DNA of 11,252 nt from Bacteroidota bacterium (GTDB lineage Bacteria; Bacteroidota; Bacteroidia; UKL13-3), in contig RDYC01000227.1 of assembly GCA_004293295.1 (NCBI GenBank), positions 1-11,252 on the forward strand, in the 5' to 3' direction. How positions within the stretch are numbered: position 1 is the first letter of the stretch; each line of letters starts with the position of its first letter. Position numbers and translations under genes: made by a program. Shown here piece by piece: positions 1 through 5,877 of the stretch. The notes below the pieces were generated by a model. The model was not told where the DNA came from. It saw only the letters and a list, made by a program, of their open reading frames with translations, and searched no databases.

Positions 1-115
1 AAGGGAGAAAAGCAAGCAACACAGCCATTAAATAGTACCCATAAGCCTTTAACCATTTATCATCATAAACGGTTTGCACACGGGTGATGGGTGCACCCAG
101 GCGATGAGAAACCAT
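1..115 (-). CDS. Partial unidentified protein, probably membrane-bound (N-terminus only)
   Basis: An open frame starts at ATG (113-115) and runs off the left edge with no stop, giving 38 codons. It begins MVSHRLGAPITRVQ and turns hydrophobic near the edge (YYLMAVLLAFLP), which suggests a first membrane segment at about residues 27-38. An in-frame stop lies only five codons upstream of the ATG, so this is the only reasonable ATG start. It begins 45 nt after the stop of the SRPBCC gene and may be co-transcribed with it. I do not recognise the family. The visible part is short, so it could also be a chance frame, although its composition looks protein-like. Confidence 0.45.
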   Translation of the reverse strand, partial: MVSHRLGAPITRVQTVYDDKWLKAYGYYLMAVLLAFLP

Positions 116-160
116 GTCTAATCGTTGTTCTTACTAAATCTCTTTACATGGTTGGTATCA

Positions 161-661
161 TCACTGCTGATTTTTATGCTCCACATAATCTTTCAGTTCC
201 TGATTCATCTTTCTAAACCCATCCGGTGCGGTTTTCATCATTGGAAGTTGTTTAAACAATTGCGATAAAACACCCCTGTATTCTTCCCTGTTTATCACCC
301 TTGTTTTTCCGTTTCCGAGGTCTTTTAACTCAAAAAAATGTTCGCCATCAAAAATTCTCGGAAGTCCCGTTTTGGCAATCCAAGCAAATTGTTCATTCTT
401 TTGCCAGTATGAGATGTCGGGTTTAAACTCGTATGGCTTAGCACCTGCTGCTGAAAGTTTGAGGTGTAGTTTTCCTTTGGGTTGAACGGTGCCGCCCAAA
501 AAGCTTAATTGTGAATTCCATTCTTTGTAATGCTCAAAATCAATGATGGCTGCCCAAACCTTTTCTGTTGGTGCGTTAATCTCAATTTCATCACGAATTT
601 CAAAACTCGTTCCGGTTAAAAGTAATACAACTAAAATCACTATAGCAAGAATAATCCACAT
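161..661 (-). CDS. SRPBCC (START/polyketide-cyclase-like) domain protein with N-terminal membrane anchor
   Basis: This 166-aa protein has a hydrophobic N-terminal helix (about residues 2-16), followed directly by a domain typical of the SRPBCC helix-grip fold. The opening strand and helix (IEINAPTEKVWAAIIDFEHY, 27-46, then KEWN) are the family signature. The later pattern FDGEHFFELKD (104-114) followed by TRVINREEYRG (120-130) is the usual central sheet. Such proteins bind hydrophobic ligands in a deep cavity. The ligand cannot be told from the sequence, and no catalytic residues are evident. The anchor suggests a membrane-tethered domain. The gene follows hsdM after 236 bp and has its own candidate promoter, so it is probably not part of the restriction operon. 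The family call is firm; the function is unknown. Confidence 0.85.
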   Translation of the reverse strand: MWIILAIVILVVLLLTGTSFEIRDEIEINAPTEKVWAAIIDFEHYKEWNSQLSFLGGTVQPKGKLHLKLSAAGAKPYEFKPDISYWQKNEQFAWIAKTGLPRIFDGEHFFELKDLGNGKTRVINREEYRGVLSQLFKQLPMMKTAPDGFRKMNQELKDYVEHKNQQ

Positions 662-718
662 CTGTTTGTTGTTTTATTGGTTGATTGAGTTATTTGTTTT
701 TAGCAGATTCACCATCGC

Positions 719-744
719 TTAAGCGCTGAGCGCAATCCGCTTAA
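719..744. repeat. Inverted repeat in the leader of the SRPBCC gene
   Basis: Perfect 7-bp arms TTAAGCG (719-725) and CGCTTAA (738-744) enclose 12 nt, with a smaller nested repeat GCGC-TGA-GCGC at 723-733. It lies between the candidate promoter and the start codon of the SRPBCC gene. It could be an operator or a leader hairpin. No T-run follows on the minus strand, so it is not a convincing terminator for hsdM. Confidence 0.3.
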
Positions 745-759
745 ACTACATTTTTTATT

Positions 760-792
760 CAAAAATAAGCAATTTTCAGGCAATGTGGCAAA
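760..792 (-). promoter_or_regulatory. Candidate Bacteroidota-type promoter for the SRPBCC gene
   Basis: Read on the minus strand, TTTG (789-792) is followed after 21 nt by TATTTTTG (760-767). This fits the Bacteroidota consensus TTTG, N19-21, TAnnTTTG. It would start transcription near 753, leaving a leader of roughly 90 nt before the ATG at 661. Such motifs occur by chance in AT-rich DNA, so this is a prediction only. Confidence 0.4.
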
Positions 793-897
793 AACTTACA
801 ACGCCAATGGCATCAAGGCTTATCACCTAAAATGGTTTATTTTTTTATGCGGTGTGCTTGTTTTTTGCGCCCATGTTAGGAACGTGCCTTGCGTGAA

Positions 898-2385
898 CTA
901 TTTGGTATTTAGTGTGATGATAATTTCTCTAAAACTTGCCAGTCCTGCTTCCAGGTTTTCAATGATATCTCCCGCTAAAACATCCGGGTCGGGCAGGTTA
1001 TCCAGGTCTGCCAATGATTTGTCTTTAAGCCATGAAATGTCCAAACTGGTTTTATCTCTTGCCATGATTTCTTCATAGCTGAACTTTCTCCAGCGACCTT
1101 CAGGATTGGTGTTTGCGTGGTAGGTTTCTTTTCGTTTGTTTCTGTTTTCGGGTTTGTAACAGTCAATAAAATCTTTTAGCACATCAATGTTTAATGGATT
1201 TTTCTTTAAGGTATGGTGAATGTTGGTGCGGTAATCATACACCCACACCTCTTTGGTCCAAGGATTTTTACTGGCGGGTTTGTTATCGAAGAAAAGCACA
1301 TTTGCTTTTACGCCATGTGCATAGAATATTCCTGTTGGTAAACGTAAAATGGTGTGCAAGTCAGTTGTTTCTAATAGTTTTTTACGAACCGTTTCACCTG
1401 CACCACCTTCAAACAACACATTGTCGGGTAGCACAACGGCTGCCATTCCTGTGGTTTTAAGCATGGAACGAATGTGTTGCACAAAGTTCAATTGCTTGTT
1501 GCTGGTGGTTGCCCAAAAGTCTTGACGGTTATAGGTTAAATCGTCCTTCTCTTGTTCGCCTTCGTTATTGGTAAAAGTTTGTGAACTCTTTTTACCAAAT
1601 GGTGGATTGGCCAACACATAATCGTAGGTTGTTGGCGAAGCAGCAATCAACGCATCGGCAGGGGAAATAAAATTATCGCTCTCCATATCGCCAATGTTGT
1701 GCAAAAATAAATTCATCAACGCCAAACGCCTTGTGCCTGCAACAATTTCATTCCCAAAAAAGGTTTGCATTTTCAAAAACTTGTTTTGCTCCTTGTCCAG
1801 TTTGTTGTTTTCTACAATAAAATCGTAAGCTGCCAAAAAGAAACCACCCGTGCCGCAACTTGGGTCGGCAATGGTTTTCATGGGTTTTGGTTGGACACAT
1901 TCTACCATTGCACGAATTAAAGGTCTCGGAGTAAAGTATTGCCCTGCACCGCTTTTTACGTCTTGTGCATTTTGCTCTAACAGCTTTTCGTAAATATCCC
2001 CTTTCACATCTGCACCCATCACCAACCATTCTTCGCTATCAATCATATCAATGATTTTGGCGAGCATGGCAGGGTCTTGAATTTTGTTTTGGCTTTTGGT
2101 GAAAATTTGCCCCAAAATACCTTTGGCGGTGCTTAACTCACGTAGCAAAGTGGCATAATGCAATTCCAGTTCTGCACCTTTTTTTTGGGTTAAACTTTCC
2201 CAGTTGTATTCCTTTGGTATGGGTAGTTTTCTGTTGTGTAGTGGCTTGCTGTATTCATCAGCCATTTTTAAAAAAAGCAAATAGGTGAGTTGCTCCAAAT
2301 AATCGCCATATCCTACACCTACATCACGCAGGGGATTACAGAAACTCCATACCTTGCTGACTATACTTGATGTGTTGTTGCTCAT
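898..2385 (-). CDS. hsdM: Type I restriction-modification methyltransferase subunit HsdM
   Basis: This 495-aa protein is the N6-adenine DNA methyltransferase subunit. With HsdS it methylates the host recognition sites, and it is also required in the HsdR-containing restriction complex. The N-terminal helical domain (about 1-130) includes YGDYLEQLTYLLFLKMADE. The QYFTPRPLI block is at 149-157. The SAM-binding motif I DPSCGTGGF is at 174-182. The catalytic motif IV NPPF is at 260-263, which specifies adenine-N6 methylation. All key residues are present and the length is normal, so it should be active. The ATG overlaps the RAYT stop codon as ATGA, so translation is probably coupled to that gene. 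hsdM being last, after hsdS and behind a transposase-like gene, is unusual. It ends in TAG at 898-900. Confidence 0.97.
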   Translation of the reverse strand: MSNNTSSIVSKVWSFCNPLRDVGVGYGDYLEQLTYLLFLKMADEYSKPLHNRKLPIPKEYNWESLTQKKGAELELHYATLLRELSTAKGILGQIFTKSQNKIQDPAMLAKIIDMIDSEEWLVMGADVKGDIYEKLLEQNAQDVKSGAGQYFTPRPLIRAMVECVQPKPMKTIADPSCGTGGFFLAAYDFIVENNKLDKEQNKFLKMQTFFGNEIVAGTRRLALMNLFLHNIGDMESDNFISPADALIAASPTTYDYVLANPPFGKKSSQTFTNNEGEQEKDDLTYNRQDFWATTSNKQLNFVQHIRSMLKTTGMAAVVLPDNVLFEGGAGETVRKKLLETTDLHTILRLPTGIFYAHGVKANVLFFDNKPASKNPWTKEVWVYDYRTNIHHTLKKNPLNIDVLKDFIDCYKPENRNKRKETYHANTNPEGRWRKFSYEEIMARDKTSLDISWLKDKSLADLDNLPDPDVLAGDIIENLEAGLASFREIIITLNTK

Positions 2386-2939
2386 GTTTTGTTAAATTTA
2401 TCTTGTTCCCATTGTTGGGGATTGTTTGAAATATAATATGAAATTGTTTCGTATGATTTTTCATCACGAATAATATGGTCGTGAAACGAACGTTGCCATT
2501 TAAACGCATCGTATCCCAATAAATGTATTTTTTTTGATGATGTTGTTTTATATGCACCCATCAATTCGGATAATGATTTTATTTTTATTGACACGGATGA
2601 ATCGTGTTGTAGGGGCCGGTCACGACCGGCCCCTACAACATCACGACCGGCCCATACAACATCACGACCGACCCCTACGTTTGCACGTTTAATTTCAATG
2701 ATTCCGTGAATATGATTTGGCATTACCACAAATTCGTGCAATACAAGGTATGGATATTGTTCCCCCAACCAATACCATTGCTGTTCGGCAATTTTTCCAT
2801 ATTCATTGAACACCATTTTCCCAGCCCTAATGCCCCCGAAACAACACACCCTATCTTGTACACATGATGTAACAAAATACAAATTATCCTGCGAATAATC
2901 GTATCCTTTCATCCTGTTTGGTTTGCGGTTGTGTAACAT
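2382..2939 (-). CDS. IS200-like REP-associated tyrosine transposase (RAYT)
   Basis: This 185-aa protein belongs to the Y1 HUH transposase superfamily, RAYT branch. These enzymes nick and join single-stranded DNA at REP hairpins and are usually single-copy, non-IS genes. The HUH motif is PNHIHGI with H76 and H78. The C-terminal block WQRSFHDHIIRDEKSYETI (148-166) followed by SYYISNNP is typical. By alignment to E. coli RAYT, where the Tyr lies five residues before the Pro of INP, the nucleophile should be Tyr169. Residues 86-106 are a heptapeptide repeat (DVVWAGR, DVVGAGR) encoded by a REP-like palindrome, inserted between the HUH half and the Tyr helix. The gene starts 63 nt after hsdS and ends in ATGA overlap with hsdM. 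The key residues are intact. It could be mobile, domesticated, or simply passive in the operon. Confidence 0.9.
   Translation of the reverse strand: MLHNRKPNRMKGYDYSQDNLYFVTSCVQDRVCCFGGIRAGKMVFNEYGKIAEQQWYWLGEQYPYLVLHEFVVMPNHIHGIIEIKRANVGVGRDVVWAGRDVVGAGRDRPLQHDSSVSIKIKSLSELMGAYKTTSSKKIHLLGYDAFKWQRSFHDHIIRDEKSYETISYYISNNPQQWEQDKFNKT
2605..2640. repeat. GTAG-flanked REP-like perfect palindrome inside the RAYT gene
   Basis: Two perfect 17-bp arms (2605-2621 and 2624-2640) are separated by only 2 nt. The arms are TGTTGTAGGGGCCGGTC and its complement. GTAG occurs at the foot of the hairpin on both strands (2609-2612, and the complement of 2633-2636). RAYT proteins recognise REP hairpins with a GTAG or GGAG tetranucleotide at the foot. 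The element is GC-rich compared with its surroundings and lies in the coding sequence in frame. Confidence 0.8.
2622..2684. repeat. Three tandem 21-bp units in the RAYT coding sequence
   Basis: Units at 2622-2642, 2643-2663 and 2664-2684 share the core ACGACCGGCCC-TAC, and the third unit is the most diverged. The 21-nt period keeps the reading frame and gives the heptads at residues 86-106 of the RAYT. The first unit supplies one arm of the REP-like palindrome, so the array probably grew by duplication of half a REP. Confidence 0.8.
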
Positions 2940-2974
2940 TGTTTTTATTCAATTATACTTCTATTTTCATTATC

Positions 2975-2998
2975 GGACAGGGTACTGCCTGTGCCTAC
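2975..2998 (-). repeat. Imperfect REP-like hairpin between hsdS and the RAYT gene
   Basis: On the minus strand GTAG (2995-2998) is followed by GCACAGG-CAGTA-CCCTGTCC, a stem with 5 clean pairs (ACAGG/CCTGT) that extends imperfectly to the outer GG/CC. The position immediately upstream of a RAYT gene and the GTAG foot match the usual layout of RAYT-flanking REPs. The pairing is weak, so this is tentative. It fills most of the 63-nt gap after hsdS. Confidence 0.35.
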
Positions 2999-3002
2999 CA
3001 AT

Positions 3003-4238
3003 TTACACCAACCTCCCCTCAAACGCCTTTTTTAAAATACTTTGCTTCAACGTTTCTGCCTGTTGCAAACTTTGGCTAATGGTTTCTTCTATTTTATCAC
3101 AAACCGTGAGTTTGCTTTCGAGTTCGGAAACTATTAGGTTTTGCTCATCTTCATTGGGTAAATCAATTACTAATTCACGAACTTTTTGAATGCCAAAAGC
3201 AGCCTGTGTAGTTGAATTAGTACCTGCTTTAAAAGCCTTTTCAATTTGATTAGATTGAAAAAAGTAATAAAGATATGTTGGATTAATTTTACGTGGTTGG
3301 ATAAGAACGATATTTGCTGAGAGGCTATAATTTTGTGGTAATACAATCCTTACAGGTTTTCCAATTGTTCCAATCTTGCCTATTACAAAGTCACCTAGTT
3401 GAAGTGTATATCGATTTAAGTGTTCTTTCAGTACATCAGGAGACACCTTTCTTGCACCTTCTAAATCAATCTTATCTAGTTCTGAATCAAAATCTTTAAT
3501 ACTCACATATGGAATTCCATTCGGAACTATAGGAGGAGTTCTATGGCTTGGTTGAGGGTCAACAGCATTTGCAACTTCACCTAGTTTTATCTTTCTCCAC
3601 TCTCCTTTAACCTTGGTTAATTTTCCTTCAAAAGCCCATTTCAACAAACTTTGCCTGTACACTTTTAATTGTTGTTGTGCGGTAAGCAGTTGTTGTTTGC
3701 CGTTTTCCAATTCGCTCAATAGCTCTTCTATTTTGGCTACGATGGCTTGTTGTTCGGAGAGGGGGGGGAGTGGAAAAGGTTGAGAGAAAACATCTTTGTC
3801 ACGAACCGCAGGATAAGAGCTTCCAGTTTGTAACTCATTAAGGGGTTGAAGAAATTTTTGTGATAATGAATAGTAGAAAATAAATTTTGCATTTGCAATT
3901 TTCATATTGCCTCTTATAACTGCAAAACCTGAAGATGCAATTTGCCCATCAAACACTTTCTTCTCAACAATTGCAATATTTTTCATGTAGGTCCTGACCG
4001 TTGAAAAAAGAACATCATCAATGTAAACAATTTGCTGTGCTCTTGATGGAGCATCTTTCCATTGGTAATTTTTATAAGAGAGAATTTTGTTTGTGCTGTT
4101 ATCAATACCTCCAATATCCAAATACAGAAATTCTTCTTCGGGATTTTTATCTTTTCGTTTTACTGTATCAACTTTTAAGCATACCTCCCCCAACTTTTTA
4201 ATTTCCCAATGCTTCGGTATATCTTTTAACTCACTCAT
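3003..4238 (-). CDS. hsdS: Type I restriction-modification specificity subunit HsdS
   Basis: This 411-aa protein reads the two halves of the bipartite recognition site and scaffolds HsdM and HsdR. The first target-recognition domain is about residues 9-160 (HWEIKKLGEV start, PLPPLSEQQAIV end). It is followed by a coiled-coil spacer at 163-205 ending SLLKWAFEGKL. The second domain is about 214-360 (GEWRKIKLGEV start), and a C-terminal coiled coil at 363-411 ends SILKKAFEGRLV. The two coiled-coil ends are internal repeats, as expected for HsdS pseudo-symmetry. The length is normal and the frame intact. The target sequence cannot be predicted. A C8 tract lies at the exit of the first domain. The ATG overlaps the stop of the small upstream ORF as TAATG, so initiation is probably coupled. 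Confidence 0.95.
   Translation of the reverse strand: MSELKDIPKHWEIKKLGEVCLKVDTVKRKDKNPEEEFLYLDIGGIDNSTNKILSYKNYQWKDAPSRAQQIVYIDDVLFSTVRTYMKNIAIVEKKVFDGQIASSGFAVIRGNMKIANAKFIFYYSLSQKFLQPLNELQTGSSYPAVRDKDVFSQPFPLPPLSEQQAIVAKIEELLSELENGKQQLLTAQQQLKVYRQSLLKWAFEGKLTKVKGEWRKIKLGEVANAVDPQPSHRTPPIVPNGIPYVSIKDFDSELDKIDLEGARKVSPDVLKEHLNRYTLQLGDFVIGKIGTIGKPVRIVLPQNYSLSANIVLIQPRKINPTYLYYFFQSNQIEKAFKAGTNSTTQAAFGIQKVRELVIDLPNEDEQNLIVSELESKLTVCDKIEETISQSLQQAETLKQSILKKAFEGRLV
3761..3768 (-). repeat. C8 homopolymer tract in hsdS
   Basis: Eight consecutive C on the coding strand encode part of PLPPLSEQQ (residues 156-164), right at the end of the first target-recognition domain. Loss of one C would give a TAG stop after about 166 residues. 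Gain of one C would give a TGA stop after about 197. Either would leave only the first domain. Confidence 0.9.
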
Positions 4239-4258
4239 TATGCTGCCAATGCTTCATT
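4237..4258. repeat. 22-bp direct repeat, left copy (upstream of hsdS)
   Basis: This 22-bp stretch is identical at 21 positions to 5921-5942 in the same orientation, and the only difference is at 4241/5925. It encodes NEALAA-stop at the end of the small ORF and abuts the hsdS ATG. With its partner it brackets the satD-DUF3307 segment. Confidence 0.85.
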
Positions 4259-4396
4259 AATAATTTCTTCTGTCTTGTCGCCAAACAATTGCCACATTGT
4301 GTCCATTCCACATAATACCTTGAATAGGCAATCCTTAAATAGGTAATTGCCTAAAAATATCCTATTTAAATAGCTTTTATATCCATTTTCTTCCAT
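4238..4396 (-). CDS. 52-aa small ORF with an HsdR-like C-terminus, coupled to hsdS
   Basis: The ATG at 4394-4396 overlaps the DUF3307 stop (TAATG), and the stop at 4238-4240 overlaps the hsdS ATG (TAATG). The 52-codon frame therefore fills the gap between the two genes exactly. The last part, MWQLFGDKTEEIINEALAA (34-52), resembles HsdR C-termini. The HsdR in this window ends EELNEALAA, and the DNA for NEALAA-stop is the 22-bp direct repeat. The first part (MEENGYKSYLNRIFLGNY) is AT-rich, of no recognised family, and contains a tandem 15-bp duplication encoding NYLFK/DCLFK. It is most likely a remnant or re-formed tail of an hsdR gene, kept open because it couples translation into hsdS. A small functional protein is possible but unsupported. 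The frame is clear; the role is inference. Confidence 0.6.
   Translation of the reverse strand: MEENGYKSYLNRIFLGNYLFKDCLFKVLCGMDTMWQLFGDKTEEIINEALAA
4318..4347. repeat. Tandem 15-bp duplication inside the small ORF
   Basis: The units CCTTGAATAGGCAAT (4318-4332) and CCTTAAATAGGTAAT (4333-4347) match at 13 of 15 positions. They encode the pentapeptides DCLFK and NYLFK. A related inverted piece (CCTATTTAAATAG) lies close by at about 4361-4373. Confidence 0.75.
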
Positions 4397-5142
4397 TATG
4401 AAATAACCATTAATAAGTTTATCATCACCCCAACCAAAATAGCCAAGGCATAACTCATCATGGTGCCTACCAATACATACTCGCTGCGTAGGTTTTCGCC
4501 TTGGGTTGCAAAACGGATAATACTTTTACCGGTTATTAAAAAACCAATGGCACTGTACTCGCCCAATAATACCAATGTTAAAATAATGATGCGTTCAAAC
4601 AACCCGATAAGTTTACCACCGTGTTCCAGGTTTTCATCGTTGGTGGCATTTGTGGTTCTTGCAATTCCTTTTAAGGCAAATTGCATGGCATAGCCCATAG
4701 GCCAAATCACCAATGCATAACCCAACAGCACCAAACTCATGTTATAGGTGCTAAATGGCAATATCAATGTTTGTGTTATTGCACGCATAACCCCTTGGTG
4801 CATACCCCAAATAACGATTATACTCAAAATATGGGCAAATTGGTCGGCAAAAAACAAAGCCGATTCGCGTTCAGGGTATTTCCTTTTTAAGGAACATTTA
4901 CACCCATCAATTACCCAATGTATGCTTGTTACAGCTAATGTAAGTTGCCACGAGAAGGTGAACACAACTGTAGCAGCCGCTACAATACCAATATGTTGCA
5001 GCATAGGTTTACTGAACCAATTTTTATTGTCCACCATGTGTTTGGATTGAAACACAAAATCAGCCAGCACATGCGCCATCATTAACCTAATAAGCAGGTT
5101 AGCTTGCTCGTATGTAAAAAAGGTGGTATTATCTATTGGCAT
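4396..5142 (-). CDS. DUF3307 family polytopic membrane protein
   Basis: This is a 248-aa integral membrane protein when started at the ATG at 5142. A TTG four codons further up is also in frame but less likely. Hydrophobic segments lie at about 16-32, 49-72, 96-113, 135-156, 182-203 and 224-246. The N-terminal half carries the DUF3307 signature: MAHVLADFVFQ (H24, D28, Q32), LQHIG (H50), IHWVIDG (H75, D79) and ADQFAH (D100, Q101, H104). These His/Asp pairs inside predicted helices look like a membrane-embedded metal or proton site, but no activity is established. It overlaps the upstream SatD gene by 14 nt, and pairing of DUF3307 with SatD-family genes is a recurring arrangement as I recall it. 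Its stop overlaps the next small ORF. The family call is good; function, ligand and direction of coupling with SatD are unknown. Confidence 0.85.
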   Translation of the reverse strand: MPIDNTTFFTYEQANLLIRLMMAHVLADFVFQSKHMVDNKNWFSKPMLQHIGIVAAATVVFTFSWQLTLAVTSIHWVIDGCKCSLKRKYPERESALFFADQFAHILSIIVIWGMHQGVMRAITQTLILPFSTYNMSLVLLGYALVIWPMGYAMQFALKGIARTTNATNDENLEHGGKLIGLFERIIILTLVLLGEYSAIGFLITGKSIIRFATQGENLRSEYVLVGTMMSYALAILVGVMINLLMVIS

Positions 5143-5806
5143 AAATTGTTTCAAATCGTTGTATCATGGTATTGATAGCATTCCAGCCCGCAGCATTGGA
5201 GCGTTGGTTTACAGCAGATTGGTTAATGTTTAATGCGTTGGCAATATCTGTTTCTGTATATCCCAATAGTTTCCAGCACACCACTTCGCTTTGTAATGCA
5301 GTCATACGAGAAACAATATAGTCAAGTAAAATAATTTCTGTTTGCAGCTCATTTTGATAGGTATCTGTAGTTGCAATACCAATTGATTGTTTTTTATCTT
5401 TAAGTTCATCAAGTGTTCTACCCGATAATACAAAAGCATCTCCATTTGATTTACCCAGGGTTGGCCTTACTGTATCTATGTTACCTATGCCAATTGCCAT
5501 ACGTGCATCAAATTTCCATATAGGAAATAACATACTTGTATTTTTACCACTTACCCTGCGCATTTCGCCCGGCTCACTGGGGTTTAAGCTTTTAATAAAT
5601 GTTTTAATCATTATGGTTACCCTTAATGCATGTGCTTTGTTATGCACTAAACATTGAAAGCTATCGCCTCTAAATAACTCATATTGTAGCCCATAATCTT
5701 TTTGCCATTGTTTTAAAGTAATATCTATACTATCTATTAGCCTTTTTTTATCAGCAATACTTAGTTTAGTTGATTGTATAATATCTCCTGTTATTACGGC
5801 TTTCAT
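5129..5806 (-). CDS. SatD-family protein: cyclase-like N-terminal domain plus C-terminal HTH
   Basis: This 225-aa soluble protein resembles the SatD family, named from a Streptococcus acid-tolerance locus. The N-terminal ~155 residues contain ITGDIIQST (5-13), FRGDSFQC (45-52), ARMAIGIG (101-108) and GDAFVLSGRTLDEL (122-135). The order and spacing recall class III nucleotide cyclases: a first metal Asp (D8), a second about 40 residues later (D48), then a GIG strand and a helix with Arg (R130). The transition-state Asn of cyclases is not kept (V126). Residues 168-206 form a sigma-4/LuxR-like HTH (VVCWKLLGYTETDIANALNI, then NQSAVNQRSNAAG). It is likely a DNA-binding regulator, possibly autoregulating through the two palindromes upstream. 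It overlaps the DUF3307 gene by 14 nt. The family call is fairly sure; the cyclase relation is my inference. Confidence 0.8.
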   Translation of the reverse strand: MKAVITGDIIQSTKLSIADKKRLIDSIDITLKQWQKDYGLQYELFRGDSFQCLVHNKAHALRVTIMIKTFIKSLNPSEPGEMRRVSGKNTSMLFPIWKFDARMAIGIGNIDTVRPTLGKSNGDAFVLSGRTLDELKDKKQSIGIATTDTYQNELQTEIILLDYIVSRMTALQSEVVCWKLLGYTETDIANALNINQSAVNQRSNAAGWNAINTMIQRFETIYANR

Positions 5807-5828
5807 TGTTGTTTATTTACACCTGCAA

Positions 5829-5877
5829 TATAAGGTTTTAACCTAATAATTACCCATTATAAGGTACTAGCCTTATA
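5829..5877. promoter_or_regulatory. Twin palindromic sites upstream of the SatD gene
   Basis: Site 1 is TATAAGGTTTTAACCTAATA (5829-5848) and site 2 is TATAAGGTACTAGCCTTATA (5858-5877). They match at 16 of 20 positions, each is an inverted repeat, and their centres are 29 bp apart. Site 2 extends to perfect 11-bp arms (5854-5864 and 5871-5881). They sit 23 and 52 nt before the ATG of a gene encoding an HTH protein, as expected for an autoregulated operator. TATAAT-like runs within them could also serve as an internal promoter. Confidence 0.5.

Noticed and set aside
785..1078. 97-codon plus-strand frame
   Set aside because: About 60% of it is antisense to hsdM, with an AT-rich hydrophobic beginning in the intergenic gap. 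It has no recognisable domain and opposes the direction of all real genes.
2179..2186. A8 run in the hsdM coding strand as a slippage or frameshift site
   Set aside because: A-runs of this length are common in AT-rich genomes. It encodes ordinary Gln-Lys-Lys, and no alternative frame product is plausible.
2605..2684. CRISPR array
   Set aside because: The units are 21 bp and directly contiguous with no spacers, in frame within a transposase gene, and palindromic. They fit a REP-derived repeat.
5143..5154. TTG start of DUF3307 four codons above the ATG
   Set aside because: It adds only four residues and uses a rare start. The ATG at 5142 still gives a 14-nt overlap with satD and the full family domain.
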